In this document: one piece after another, positions 27,309-35,934 of the stretch
Numbering within the stretch: the stretch's first letter is position 1
Layout: every line of letters begins with the position of its first letter
Assembly (NCBI RefSeq): GCF_028553805.1
Contig: NZ_CP067140.1
Location: forward strand, 1,984,001 to 2,048,000
From: Paracoccus saliphilus
GTDB lineage: Bacteria > Pseudomonadota > Alphaproteobacteria > Rhodobacterales > Rhodobacteraceae
Reading direction: 5' to 3'
DNA length: 64,000 nucleotides
The notes under the pieces: generated by a model
What the model was told of the DNA's origin: nothing
What the model saw: the letters and a program-made list of their open reading frames with translations, nothing else
Databases searched by the model: none
Program-made: the position numbers and the translations under genes

Positions 27309-28450
27309 GAGTGCGCGCGCCCGCAGGCCATGCCGCCATCGTCCTTGCTGCCGGGCGCGGTGTCCGTGCTGGGGGCACGCAGCCGAAACAATGGTGCGAT
27401 CTCGGCAGCCGCCCGGTGCTGGCCCGTGCACTGGATGCCTTCGCCGGGTTCGAGCGGGTCGTTCTTGTGGTTCACGAGGACGATATGGGGGCGGCCATTG
27501 CCCAATTCTCAGGCCCGGTCACCATCGTCACCGGCGGCGAAACCCGCTCGGCCAGCGTTCTGGCCGGGCTGACGGCACTGGAAGGTCAGGCTAGTCATGT
27601 CCTGATCCATGACGGCGCCCGCCCCCTGACGCCCGCACCGGTCATCCAGGGGGTCATCGATGCGCTGGAAGGTGGCGCCATCGCCGCCGCCCCCGGTCTG
27701 CCCGTGTCTGACACGCTCTGGCGCGGCGAGGCCGGACATGTCTCGGACATCACTCCGCGCGACGGGCTTTATCGCGCCCAGACCCCGCAGGGGTTCCGCC
27801 TGCCCGAGATACTTGCCGCCCATCGCGCCCATCCCGAGGGCGCGACCGACGACGTGGCCCTGGCCTTGAAGATGGGTCACCCCGTTGCCATTACCGAAGG
27901 CAGCGAAGACAACCTGAAGATCACATGGCCGGGAGATTTCACCCGCGCCGAGAAGCTGTTGGGGGGCGCGGTGGATATCCGTTTGGGTAATGGTTTCGAC
28001 GTGCATGCCTTTGGGCCGGGTGATCACGTCTGGCTCTGCGGCGTGCGAATCCCGCATGAGGCCGGGCTGGTCGGTCATTCCGACGCCGATGTCGGCATGC
28101 ACGCCCTGACCGACGCCATCTATGGCGCGCTGGCCGAGGGCGATATCGGCCGCCATTTTCCGCCCTCCGATCCGCAATGGAAGGGCGCGGCCAGCGATAT
28201 CTTCCTGCGCCACGCCATCGACCTGGCGCGTGCGAAGGGCTTTCGCCTGGCCAATGGCGATGTGACCCTGATCTGCGAGGCACCGAAAATCGGCCCCCAT
28301 GCAAGCGCCATGCAAGCCCGGCTGTCCGAGATCTTGCAGGCCGAAGCAGACCGCATCAGCGTCAAGGCCACCACCTCGGAACGGCTCGGCTTTACCGGGC
28401 GCGGCGAGGGCATCGCGGCAATCGCAACGGCCAGCCTTATCAAGGGATAG
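27305..28450 (+). CDS. ispDF: bifunctional IspD/IspF of the MEP isoprenoid pathway
   Basis: The 381-residue fusion carries two enzymes of isoprenoid precursor synthesis. Residues 1 to about 225 are the cytidylyltransferase IspD, with a nucleotide loop in [11 protein letters not shown] and a PKQW motif. Residues from about 226 are the cyclodiphosphate synthase IspF, with the metal-site motif GFDVHAFG and [18 protein letters not shown]. The fused form is typical of Alphaproteobacteria. The start overlaps purL by four bases; pgpA follows after three. Confidence 0.97.
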   Translation: MRVRAPAGHAAIVLAAGRGVRAGGTQPKQWCDLGSRPVLARALDAFAGFERVVLVVHEDDMGAAIAQFSGPVTIVTGGETRSASVLAGLTALEGQASHVLIHDGARPLTPAPVIQGVIDALEGGAIAAAPGLPVSDTLWRGEAGHVSDITPRDGLYRAQTPQGFRLPEILAAHRAHPEGATDDVALALKMGHPVAITEGSEDNLKITWPGDFTRAEKLLGGAVDIRLGNGFDVHAFGPGDHVWLCGVRIPHEAGLVGHSDADVGMHALTDAIYGALAEGDIGRHFPPSDPQWKGAASDIFLRHAIDLARAKGFRLANGDVTLICEAPKIGPHASAMQARLSEILQAEADRISVKATTSERLGFTGRGEGIAAIATASLIKG

Positions 28451-28453
28451 ATC

Positions 28454-28945
28454 ATGGAAAGACTTCTCTGCACCTGGTTCGGCACGGGGCTTCTTCGCCC
28501 CGCCCCTGGCACATGGGGCTCTGCCGTCGCCGTCGCCTTGGGCGTGCTCTTGCATCGCGTCGGCCATTTTCCCCTGCTCGCCATCGCCACCATTGCTGTC
28601 ACGGTCGCGGGCTTCTGGGCCGTTCGCCGCTATACCGCTGGCATGAGCGATCCCGACCGCAGCGAAATCGTCATCGACGAGGTGGCGGGCCAGTGGCTCG
28701 CCCTTTGTTTCCCCTCGGCGGCCTTCTTCTTTGCACAAATACCTTCCAGCACCTTTCCCTATCCCGGCTGGCTGGCCGCCTTCGCCTTCTTCCGTCTCTT
28801 CGACATCTGGAAACCCTGGCTGATCGGACGCGCTGACCGCGAGGGCGGCGTGAAGGGCGTGATGACAGACGATCTCTGGGCAGGGCTGTTCGCCGGTATC
28901 GCCACGCTGATCGCCGCCGCAATCGCGCATCTGGTGCTTCTATGA
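28454..28945 (+). CDS. pgpA: phosphatidylglycerophosphatase A
   Basis: PgpA removes phosphate from phosphatidylglycerophosphate to make phosphatidylglycerol. The 163-residue membrane protein shows the family motifs FGTGLLRPAPGTWGS near residue 9 and EIVIDEVAGQW near residue 70, with several hydrophobic helices. It lies between ispDF and pncC; its stop overlaps pncC by four bases. This ispDF-pgpA-cinA order is common in the family. Confidence 0.95.
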   Translation: MERLLCTWFGTGLLRPAPGTWGSAVAVALGVLLHRVGHFPLLAIATIAVTVAGFWAVRRYTAGMSDPDRSEIVIDEVAGQWLALCFPSAAFFFAQIPSSTFPYPGWLAAFAFFRLFDIWKPWLIGRADREGGVKGVMTDDLWAGLFAGIATLIAAAIAHLVLL

Positions 28946-29412
28946 GCCTCGCCGCCGACGTCCTGGAGGCCGCCCGCGCCCGCAACGTCGTCATTGCCAC
29001 CGCGGAAAGCTGCACAGGCGGCCTGATCGTCGGAGCACTGACCGAAGTGCCCGGTTCTTCCGATGTGGTGGATCGTGGCTTCGTCACATATTCCAACGCC
29101 GCCAAGCAGCAGATGCTAGGCGTACGCCCCACAACGCTGGCAACCCATGGCGCGGTCAGCGAAGCTGTCGCGGTCGAGATGGCCTCGGGCGCGCTGACCC
29201 ATTCTGACGCCACCCTCACCGTCGCCGTTACCGGCATCGCGGGTCCAGGCGGGTCGGAGCACAAGCCCGAGGGCCGGGTCTGCTTTGCCATCGCCAATGC
29301 CTTCGGTGTCACCACCGAAACCGTCGAATTCGGCGCCATTGGCCGGGGACAGGTTCGCGCGGCCACCGTGGATCATGCGCTGCGACTGCTGCTGGCAGAG
29401 CTCGAGCAGTAA
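28942..29412 (+). CDS. pncC: CinA C-terminal domain protein, probable NMN deamidase
   Basis: A 156-residue single-domain CinA protein. Such proteins hydrolyse nicotinamide mononucleotide to nicotinate mononucleotide and so recycle NAD. The signature TAESCTGGLI is at about residue 15, and AVTGIAGPGGS is near residue 92. The N-terminal ADP-ribose-pyrophosphatase-like domain of full CinA is absent. It is last in the purL-ispDF-pgpA-pncC run. Confidence 0.92.
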   Translation: MSLAADVLEAARARNVVIATAESCTGGLIVGALTEVPGSSDVVDRGFVTYSNAAKQQMLGVRPTTLATHGAVSEAVAVEMASGALTHSDATLTVAVTGIAGPGGSEHKPEGRVCFAIANAFGVTTETVEFGAIGRGQVRAATVDHALRLLLAELEQ

Positions 29413-29459
29413 CGACTGCCCGGCTCAGCTTTCCAGAACGCGCCTACGGAAAGACGGGC

Positions 29460-29699
29460 TCAGGAATCATCCACGGCTGGCCCGATGTTGACGCCGGAAG
29501 TATCGTCATCGTCCGACGCGATCGCAGCAACCACCCCCAACAGGAGCAGAGAAGGAACGACGAGACCAGTATTCGACGACGCTGGTTGTTCCTCCACAAT
29601 CACGGGCTCGACGTCGATGACAGGGGCAACATATCCTCCTGCCAGTGCTGAAGAGGCGGTTAGTCCGAAAATAGCGGAATAAGTGGCGAGTTTGATCAT
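29460..29699 (-). CDS. small exported protein with one membrane helix
   Basis: A 79-residue protein with a clear signal peptide (MIKLATYSAIFGLTASSALA, cut near residue 20), a Val/Pro/Glu-rich linker, a hydrophobic helix (LVVPSLLLLGVVAAIA, about 46-61), and an acidic tail with four aspartates. A TTG at 29717 could also start the frame, but ATG 29699 is preceded by AAGG and opens the signal peptide. Small proteins of this layout are common in Rhodobacteraceae and have no known function. It converges on pncC. Confidence 0.7.
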   Translation of the reverse strand: MIKLATYSAIFGLTASSALAGGYVAPVIDVEPVIVEEQPASSNTGLVVPSLLLLGVVAAIASDDDDTSGVNIGPAVDDS

Positions 29700-29949
29700 T
29701 ACCTTGCTCCATTTCAATTTTTACAATGACGATCATCGCCACATGCACGAAAATATGTATACAAATAAACCTGTTTGATTATCAAGCGTTAGAGGCCCCA
29801 AAACTATCTAAAACTCGAATGATCACAACCGGAACGGAGCCTGGATGCTTGGTTGGTGCCCATCGGGAAATACCCGGTCAGTTGTACCGGACTTGCAATG
29901 ACACCCCTGCCGGACTAATCCGCTGGAACCAGCAAGAGGCAAGCACGAT
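29700..29949. other. A+T-rich promoter gap and structured leader of metZ
   Basis: The left half is the most A+T-rich stretch of this region and should hold the promoters of the small exported protein and of metZ. The right half is a possible metZ leader. It has hairpin arms CCGGT/ACCGG (29874-29878, 29886-29890), GCTGG/CCAGC (29922-29933), and CTTGC (29892-29896) that can pair with GCAAG (29932-29936) just before the AGAGG ribosome site. I could not match it to a known SAM or SAH riboswitch. Confidence 0.4.
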
Positions 29950-31137
29950 ATGAGCGTCACGTCAGCCAAGGGGCTTCATCCCCGCACTCAGGCCGTCCAT
30001 CACGGAACCCGCCGCAGCCAATATGGCGAAATGGCCGAAGCGATCTACCTGACGCAGGGCTTCGTCTATGACAGCGCCGCGCAGGCCGAGGCCCGTTTTG
30101 TCGAAAGCGGCCCGGACGAATTCATCTATGCCCGCTACGGCAACCCCACCAGCCGCATGTTCGAGGACCGCATGGCCGCGCTGGAAGGCACCGAGGACGC
30201 CTTTGCGACTGCCAGCGGCATGGCGGCGGTGAACGGCGCGCTGTTTTCGCTTTGCGCGCCGGGGGATCACGTGGTTGCGGCACGGGCGCTGTTCGGTTCC
30301 TGCCTCTATGTCCTGGACCTGCTGGCAAAATTCGGGGTCGAGGTTTCCTATGTGGACGGCACCGATCTGGATCAGTGGAAATCCGCGATCCATCCGGGCA
30401 CCAAGGCGGTGTTTTTCGAGTCGGTCTCGAATCCCGGGCTGGAAGTGATCGACATGAAGGCCGTTTCCGATCTGGCCCATGCAGTGGGCGCACTCGTCGT
30501 GGCGGATAACGTCTTCGCCACCCCGGTCTTTTCCCGTGCCGTCGAACTGGGCGCCGATATCATCGTTTACTCCGCCACCAAGCATATCGATGGCGGCGGG
30601 CGGGCGCTGGCCGGCGTGGTCTGTGGCACGCGCGACTATATCCGCGGCACGCTGGAGCCCTATCTGAAACATACCGGCGGTGCGATCAGCCCGTTCCATA
30701 GCTGGATCATGCTGAACGGGCTGACAACGATGGATTTGCGGGTGCGGGCGCAGGCCGATAGCGCCGCGACGATCGCGAAGGCGATGCATGGCCATCCCCG
30801 GCTGAAACAGGTCATCTATCCCGGCCTGCCCGAACATCCGCAGCATGACCTTGCCATGCAACAGATGGGATCGGGCGGCACCATGATCGCGATGGAGATC
30901 GAGGGCGGCAAGGATGCCGCTTTCACCGCTCTGGACCGGCTGCAGATCGTCAAGATCTCCAACAATCTGGGCGACGCGAAATCCATCGTGACCCATCCCG
31001 CGACGACCACGCATCAGCGCCTATCCGACGAGGACAAGGCGCGGCTTGGCATCACACCGGGCCTGCTCCGCCTTTCGGTGGGGCTGGAGGATGCGCAGGA
31101 CCTGATCGGGGATTTGCGGCAGGCATTCGGCAACTGA
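29950..31137 (+). CDS. metZ: O-succinylhomoserine sulfhydrylase
   Basis: A 395-residue PLP enzyme of the Cys/Met metabolism family that makes homocysteine from O-succinyl-homoserine and sulfide. Seen are ARYGNPTSRMFEDRMAALEG near residue 60, ATASGMAAV, and the PLP lysine in YSATKHIDGGGR at about residue 207. The MetZ type is favoured over cystathionine gamma-synthase by the HPRTQAVHHGTRRSQYGE start. It stands alone, with a structured leader upstream and folE2 116 bases downstream. Confidence 0.93.
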   Translation: MSVTSAKGLHPRTQAVHHGTRRSQYGEMAEAIYLTQGFVYDSAAQAEARFVESGPDEFIYARYGNPTSRMFEDRMAALEGTEDAFATASGMAAVNGALFSLCAPGDHVVAARALFGSCLYVLDLLAKFGVEVSYVDGTDLDQWKSAIHPGTKAVFFESVSNPGLEVIDMKAVSDLAHAVGALVVADNVFATPVFSRAVELGADIIVYSATKHIDGGGRALAGVVCGTRDYIRGTLEPYLKHTGGAISPFHSWIMLNGLTTMDLRVRAQADSAATIAKAMHGHPRLKQVIYPGLPEHPQHDLAMQQMGSGGTMIAMEIEGGKDAAFTALDRLQIVKISNNLGDAKSIVTHPATTTHQRLSDEDKARLGITPGLLRLSVGLEDAQDLIGDLRQAFGN

Positions 31138-31207
31138 TTCCGTAAAAACACCGGAATTGGTCGGTTTTCGGGGGTGATTTACGTTAACCGGCTCTTTAGA
31201 ATGGTGC

Positions 31208-31237
31208 GGATTGTGCCCATATAGACGGGCGCAATCC
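31208..31237 (+). promoter_or_regulatory. 11-bp inverted repeat abutting the folE2 ribosome site
   Basis: GGATTGTGCCC (31208-31218) and GGGCGCAATCC (31227-31237) pair over 11 positions with one G-U wobble and an 8-base loop. The AAGGAGG ribosome site begins two bases later. A TAGAAT box at 31197-31202 could start the transcript right at the hairpin. It may be an operator, or an RNA stem that tunes translation. Confidence 0.45.
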
Positions 31238-31253
31238 CAAGGAGGATGACCGC

Positions 31254-32216
31254 ATGACCGAAGCCCGCCCCATGGTTCCGGCCTATCCGGCGCTCAGCCG
31301 TGATTACGACGCCGAGTTCCGCGTCGATGATGCCTACAAGGCCAGTCTGCCCGATCTGCAGAACGGCCCGGCCAGCCTGATCGTCGGCGCCCGCGCGCCC
31401 ATTCAGCATGTCGGCATCTCGAATTTCCGGCTGCCGATCCGCTATCAGACCCGCGATGGCGGAGAGATCGCGCTGGAAACCAGTGTTACCGGCACGGTCA
31501 GCCTGGAAGCAGATCGCAAGGGCATCAACATGAGTCGGATCATGCGCTCGTTCTATGGTCATGCCGATCATCTTTTCAGCGTCAAGGTTCTGGAAGCCGC
31601 GCTGGACGACTACAAGGCCGACCTCGAGGCATTCGATGCGCGGATCCAGATGTGTTTCTCTTATCCCATCCGGGTGGACTCGCTGCGCTCCGGCCTGTCT
31701 GGCTGGCAATATTACGACATCTCGCAAGAGGTGATCGAACATCAGGGCCAGCGGCTGCGGGTCATGCATTTCGACTATGTCTACTCGTCGACCTGCCCAT
31801 GCTCGCTGGAACTGTCGGAACATGCGCGCGAGGCGCGAGGGCGCCTGGCGACGCCGCATTCACAACGCTCGATCGCGCGGATCTCGCTGGTGATGAACGG
31901 ACCCGAGAAAATCTGGTTCGAGGATATCGTCGACCTGTGCCGCCGCGCCGTGCCGACGGAAACACAGGTCATGGTCAAGCGCGAGGATGAACAGGCTTTC
32001 GCCGAACTGAATGCCGCGAACCCGATCTTTGTCGAGGATGCGGTGCGGGCCTTCGCCAAGGAATTGCAGGCCGAGCCCCGGATCGGCGATTTCCGCATCA
32101 TCGCCAGTCACCAGGAATCGCTGCATTCGCATGACGCGGTCAGCCTGCTTGTCGATGGTCCGACCTTCGCGCAATCCTCGCTCGATCCGATGACCTTCGC
32201 GGGGCTGCGGGCGTAA
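31254..32216 (+). CDS. folE2: GTP cyclohydrolase FolE2
   Basis: FolE2 (type IB GTP cyclohydrolase) opens GTP to dihydroneopterin triphosphate for folate synthesis and works with metals other than zinc. The 320-residue protein shows VGISNFRLPI, the cysteine motif STCPCSLELS near residue 185, and SQRSIARI. ATG 31254 follows AAGGAGG at eight bases. In bacteria folE2 is often induced by zinc shortage. No clear Zur box was seen, but a hairpin sits directly before the ribosome site. Confidence 0.94.
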   Translation: MTEARPMVPAYPALSRDYDAEFRVDDAYKASLPDLQNGPASLIVGARAPIQHVGISNFRLPIRYQTRDGGEIALETSVTGTVSLEADRKGINMSRIMRSFYGHADHLFSVKVLEAALDDYKADLEAFDARIQMCFSYPIRVDSLRSGLSGWQYYDISQEVIEHQGQRLRVMHFDYVYSSTCPCSLELSEHAREARGRLATPHSQRSIARISLVMNGPEKIWFEDIVDLCRRAVPTETQVMVKREDEQAFAELNAANPIFVEDAVRAFAKELQAEPRIGDFRIIASHQESLHSHDAVSLLVDGPTFAQSSLDPMTFAGLRA

Positions 32217-32237
32217 AACCCCACCCGGCACATCATA

Positions 32238-32270
32238 CCGGCGGGGCCCGTCAGCCGGCTTTGCTTTGCA
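32238..32270 (+). terminator. weak terminator-like hairpin after folE2
   Basis: CCGGC (32238-32242) and GCCGG (32254-32258) can pair, followed by the T-rich run CTTTGCTTTGC. The stem is only five pairs and the T run is interrupted, so this is tentative. Confidence 0.3.
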
Positions 32271-32307
32271 TTTTCGCAGGGCCGTTTTGCCGGATTCCCA
32301 TGCTGCA

Positions 32308-32332
32308 AATCTTGCAACACTCTCGCAAGATT
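32308..32332. promoter_or_regulatory. 8-bp inverted repeat upstream of the valine operon
   Basis: AATCTTGC and GCAAGATT form a perfect inverted repeat with a 9-base spacer, 50 bases before the acyl-CoA dehydrogenase start. TTGC/GCAA half-sites recall operators of regulators of short-chain acyl-CoA metabolism. The regulator gene is not in the window. Confidence 0.5.
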
Positions 32333-32381
32333 CGGATATTAAACGAACCGTCAATTCGTCACGGCTGAGGGGAGACAGCTT

Positions 32382-33527
32382 ATGGATTTCGCGCTGAGCG
32401 AGGAACAACAGGCCATATTCGACATGGCCCGCGATTTTGGCCAGACCCGCATTGCCCCTCATGCCCGTGAATGGGAAGTTGCAGGCACGATCCCCAAGGA
32501 TTTGTGGTCCGAAATTGCCCAGCTTGGCTTTGGCGGTCTCTATGTCAGCGAGGAATATGGCGGCTCGGGGCTTTCGCGGCTCGACGCGACGCTGGTATTC
32601 GAGGCACTGGCGATGGCCTGTCCAGCCGTGGGCTCTTTCCTGTCGATCCATAATATGTGTGGCGGCATGATCGACAAATTCGGCAGCGACGACACCAAGG
32701 CACGCTGGCTGCCAGAACTGTGCAGCATGGAAAAGGTGTACAGCTATTGCCTGACCGAGCCCGGCAGCGGATCTGACGCCGCCGCGTTGCGGACCAGGGC
32801 CGAGCGAACCAACGAGGGTTATCGCCTGAACGGAACCAAGGCCTTCATCTCGGGCGGCACCTATTCGGATGCCTATATCACCATGGTCCGCACCGGCGAT
32901 GACGGGCCGAAAGGTATCAGCACGGTGATCGTCGAAGACGGTGCAAAGGGTCTGTCCTTCGGATCGCTGGAGGACAAGATGGGCTGGCGCGCACAGCCCA
33001 CGGCACAGGTGCAATTCGACGATTGCGTGGTCCCTCATGACAATCTGTTGGGCGAAGAGGGCAAGGGTTTTGCCTATGCCATGGCCGGGCTGGATGGCGG
33101 GCGGCTGAACATCTCGGCGGGAGCCTTAGGCGGCGCACAGGCCGCGCTGGATGCGACCCTAGCTTATATGGGCGAAAGAAAGGCCTTCGGCAAATCGCTC
33201 GATCAATTCCAGGCATTGCAATTCCGGCTGGCCGAGATGGAAACCGCCCTGCAATCATCGCGGATTTTCCTGCGTCAGGCGGCGTGGAAACTTGACAATG
33301 GCGCGCCGGATGCGACCAAGTTCTGCGCAATGGCCAAGCTGCATGTCACCGACCGCGCCTTCGAGGTTGCAAACCAATGCCTGCAACTGCATGGCGGCTA
33401 TGGTTATCTGGCCGATTACGGTATCGAAAAGATCGTCCGCGATCTGCGCGTGCACCAGATCCTGGAAGGCACCAACGAGATCATGCGGCTGATCATAGGC
33501 CGTACCATGCTGGCTGAACGGGGGTAA
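32382..33527 (+). CDS. acyl-CoA dehydrogenase, isobutyryl-CoA type
   Basis: A 381-residue FAD enzyme that probably oxidises isobutyryl-CoA to methacrylyl-CoA in valine breakdown. Family motifs are CLTEPGSGSDAAALRT near residue 125, GGYGYLADYGIEKI, and the C-terminal LEGTNEIMRL region. Substrate specificity is inferred from the two downstream genes, which act on the next valine intermediates. ATG 32382 follows GGGGAGA. The next gene starts four bases after the stop. Confidence 0.92.
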   Translation: MDFALSEEQQAIFDMARDFGQTRIAPHAREWEVAGTIPKDLWSEIAQLGFGGLYVSEEYGGSGLSRLDATLVFEALAMACPAVGSFLSIHNMCGGMIDKFGSDDTKARWLPELCSMEKVYSYCLTEPGSGSDAAALRTRAERTNEGYRLNGTKAFISGGTYSDAYITMVRTGDDGPKGISTVIVEDGAKGLSFGSLEDKMGWRAQPTAQVQFDDCVVPHDNLLGEEGKGFAYAMAGLDGGRLNISAGALGGAQAALDATLAYMGERKAFGKSLDQFQALQFRLAEMETALQSSRIFLRQAAWKLDNGAPDATKFCAMAKLHVTDRAFEVANQCLQLHGGYGYLADYGIEKIVRDLRVHQILEGTNEIMRLIIGRTMLAERG

Positions 33528-33531
33528 ATCT

Positions 33532-34539
33532 TTGAGCGACCTGAATATCCGCAAATCCGGCCAGGCGGGCCGCATCACCTTCAACCGGCCCAAGGCGCTG
33601 AACGCGCTGACCCATCAGATGGCGCTGGATCTGCATGCCGCCCTGAATGAGTGGCGCGACTATCCGCAGGTCGCGCTGGTGATCATCGATGCCGAGGGCG
33701 AAAAGGCCTTCTGCGCGGGTGGCGATGTCGCGGCGGTCTACCACGCCGGGTTGCGGGGCGATCACCAGGCCGGGCGCGACTTCTTCCGGGACGAATACCG
33801 GATGAATGCCGCGATCGCGGATTATCCCAAGCCGATCGTGGCCTTCATGCAGGGCTTCGTCATGGGCGGCGGCGTCGGGGTGGCCGGCCATGCGGGGCAC
33901 CGGATTGTCGGGGATACGACCCAGATCTCCATGCCGGAAGCCGGGATTGGCCTGATTCCCGACGTGGGCGGAACCTGGCTTCTCGGTCGCGCTTCGGGCC
34001 GGATCGGCGAATACCTGGCGCTGACCTGCGGGCGGATTGCGGCGGGGGATGCCATTCATGCGGGCTTTGCCGACAGCTACCTCCCCGAAGCGGAATGGCC
34101 CGGCCTGATCTCGCTGCTCGAGGAAACCGGCGATGCGACCCGGATCACCGGGATAGACCCTCCGCCAGTTTCGCTGGCCGCGCGCGACCTTTCGGCCTTT
34201 GGCGAAAGGAATGTATCTGATATCATCGCGGCACTGGAAAAGAACGGTGACGAAGAGGCCCTGAAACCCATCCGTCGCAACTCGCCCCTGTCGATGGCCG
34301 CGGGGCTGGCGATGGTCCGGGCGGCGCGAGGCGACCGGCGGATGCAGGAATCGCTCAGCCGCGAATACCGCTTCACCTGGCGGGCAACCAAGCACAGCGA
34401 TTTCCTGGAAGGTGTGCGTGCCCAGATCATCGACAAGGACCGCAAGCCGCAATGGTCGGCTGATCCGTCGGAAACACATGTGCAGAAACTGCTGTCGCCC
34501 CTGGGCGAGAACGAATTGCGTTGGAAGGAAAAGGCATGA
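33532..34539 (+). CDS. 3-hydroxyisobutyryl-CoA hydrolase (crotonase family)
   Basis: The 335-residue protein has the crotonase fold with FCAGGDVAAVYHAG near residue 62, MGGGVGVAGH, and MPEAGIGLIPDVGGTW. The glutamate and aspartate of these motifs are those of hydroxyisobutyryl-CoA hydrolases, which split the CoA ester to free 3-hydroxyisobutyrate. The start is TTG at 33532, five codon-positions after GGGGG; there is no ATG in a better place, so this is a real rare start or marks low translation. The stop overlaps the next start as ATGA. Confidence 0.9.
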   Translation: MSDLNIRKSGQAGRITFNRPKALNALTHQMALDLHAALNEWRDYPQVALVIIDAEGEKAFCAGGDVAAVYHAGLRGDHQAGRDFFRDEYRMNAAIADYPKPIVAFMQGFVMGGGVGVAGHAGHRIVGDTTQISMPEAGIGLIPDVGGTWLLGRASGRIGEYLALTCGRIAAGDAIHAGFADSYLPEAEWPGLISLLEETGDATRITGIDPPPVSLAARDLSAFGERNVSDIIAALEKNGDEEALKPIRRNSPLSMAAGLAMVRAARGDRRMQESLSREYRFTWRATKHSDFLEGVRAQIIDKDRKPQWSADPSETHVQKLLSPLGENELRWKEKA

Positions 34540-35405
34540 AAATCGGTTTCATCGGCTTGGGAAACATGGGCGCTCCAATGGCCGCCAATCTGGCCGAGGC
34601 CGGACATGAGGTCACGGGATTCGACACCGCCGCGCCCGTTCCCGCGGGGATCACCACCGCCAGCAGCGCGGCAGAGGCCGCCCGCGATGCAGATGTCGTC
34701 ATCACCATGCTGCCCAACGGCCCGATCCTGAAAATGGTCTCGCAACAGGTCATCCCGGCGATGAAACGAGGTGCGGTGTTCTGCGATTGCTCGACCGTGG
34801 ATGTGGACTCTGCCCGCGTGGTCGCCTCGCAAGCCAGCGCTGCGGGACTGGGGGCGTTGGACGCGCCGGTCTCAGGCGGGATCGGCGGCGCACAGAACGG
34901 CACCTTGACCTTCATGGTCGGCGGCAGTGGCGCGGCCTTTGCCACGGTCTCGCCGCTCTTCGATATCATGGGACAGAAGGCCGTCCATTGCGGCGAGGCG
35001 GGTTCCGGCCAAGCCGCCAAGATCTGCAACAACATGATCCTCGGCGCGACCATGATCGTCACTTGTGAGGCCTTTGCGTTGGCCGACAAGCTTGGGCTGG
35101 ACCGGCAGAAGATGTTCGACGTCGTCTCGACCAGCTCGGGCTATAGCTGGTCGATGAATGCCTATTGCCCCGCCCCTGGAATCGGCCCGCAATCACCCGC
35201 TGACAATGACTACAGGCCCGGTTTCGCGGCCGAACTGATGCTGAAGGATCTCAATCTCGCGCAGGCCGCGGCGCAGTCCACCGGCGCCCAGACACCGATG
35301 GGCAGCATGGCGGCGCAACTCTACGAGCAATTCGTAGAGCAGGAGGACGGGCGTGGCCGCGATTTCTCGGCGATGCTGCCCAGGTTCGTGAAAATGAATG
35401 GCTGA
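34536..35405 (+). CDS. mmsB: 3-hydroxyisobutyrate dehydrogenase
   Basis: A 289-residue NAD enzyme that oxidises 3-hydroxyisobutyrate to methylmalonate semialdehyde. The dinucleotide motif IGFIGLGNMGAPMAANL opens the protein, DAPVSGGIGGA lies near residue 115, and the catalytic lysine is in GSGQAAKICNN at about residue 170. ATG 34536 follows GGAAGG and overlaps the previous stop. The last step enzyme, MmsA, is not in the window, so the pathway continues elsewhere. Confidence 0.95.
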   Translation: MKIGFIGLGNMGAPMAANLAEAGHEVTGFDTAAPVPAGITTASSAAEAARDADVVITMLPNGPILKMVSQQVIPAMKRGAVFCDCSTVDVDSARVVASQASAAGLGALDAPVSGGIGGAQNGTLTFMVGGSGAAFATVSPLFDIMGQKAVHCGEAGSGQAAKICNNMILGATMIVTCEAFALADKLGLDRQKMFDVVSTSSGYSWSMNAYCPAPGIGPQSPADNDYRPGFAAELMLKDLNLAQAAAQSTGAQTPMGSMAAQLYEQFVEQEDGRGRDFSAMLPRFVKMNG

Positions 35406-35514
35406 AACTGGCGCAGTACCCCGACAACCGCAGCTATGGAACCTGTCAAGCCGTGAGAAGTTACCTATCTGAACAAGTCACGTAGCAAGTAGAAGCCAAG
35501 GACTTATATTCCAG

Positions 35515-35823
35515 ATGGGTTATGTTCGCATTCTTGTAACCATTGTTACCGCGGCTGTCCTGACGGTCGGTGTCGTCGACGCAACTTTCCTGCAGCATTC
35601 GTTCACTGCGGCGGCGGCGGACGCGGAAACGGTAAACTTCGATGTCGGCGATACGCTTCCTCCCGACCAGATCCACATCGTCACCAAGCCCGGACTTTAC
35701 GGTCTCGGCCCCGAACCGGCCAACAGCAAATATGCGGTCGCGCACGGCAAGCTGATCCGGATCGATCCTAAAACCGGACAGGTCCTCTCGATCCTGCGCA
35801 GCCAGACCGAGATCCTGGACTGA
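35515..35823 (+). CDS. small secreted protein with RcnB-like C-terminal pattern (1)
   Basis: A 102-residue protein with an N-terminal hydrophobic segment (residues about 5-22), probably a signal peptide or anchor. The C-terminal half reads VTKPGLYGLG, then YAVAHGKLIRIDPKTGQVL, then SILRSQTEILD. This pattern recurs in the next gene and resembles the C-terminal end of RcnB-like periplasmic proteins, where a Y.R...G..L.I....G.I...I segment is typical. Function is unknown. The ribosome site is weak (AAGGA about 12 bases before ATG 35515). Confidence 0.65.
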   Translation: MGYVRILVTIVTAAVLTVGVVDATFLQHSFTAAAADAETVNFDVGDTLPPDQIHIVTKPGLYGLGPEPANSKYAVAHGKLIRIDPKTGQVLSILRSQTEILD

Positions 35824-35934
35824 CTCATCACTGCCGCAACCCTGCCCGGTAGAAATTCATCTGATCGCACAACCGTGACGGAACCATGTCCCCCGAGGGC
35901 AGTTGAGCAGGCAAAAGCATCAAAGGAGCCTGAC

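Noticed and set aside
28721..28747. Look-alike of the dispersed repeat inside pgpA (minus strand GGTATTTG..AAAGAAGAAGG)
   Set aside because: It needs a gap and several mismatches to fit the core, and it encodes a normal part of PgpA, so chance similarity is more likely.
29829..29949. SAM-II riboswitch upstream of metZ
   Set aside because: A CTTGCA element is present, but the conserved downstream GCTAAA-type segment and pseudoknot pattern I would expect are not, so no riboswitch was called.
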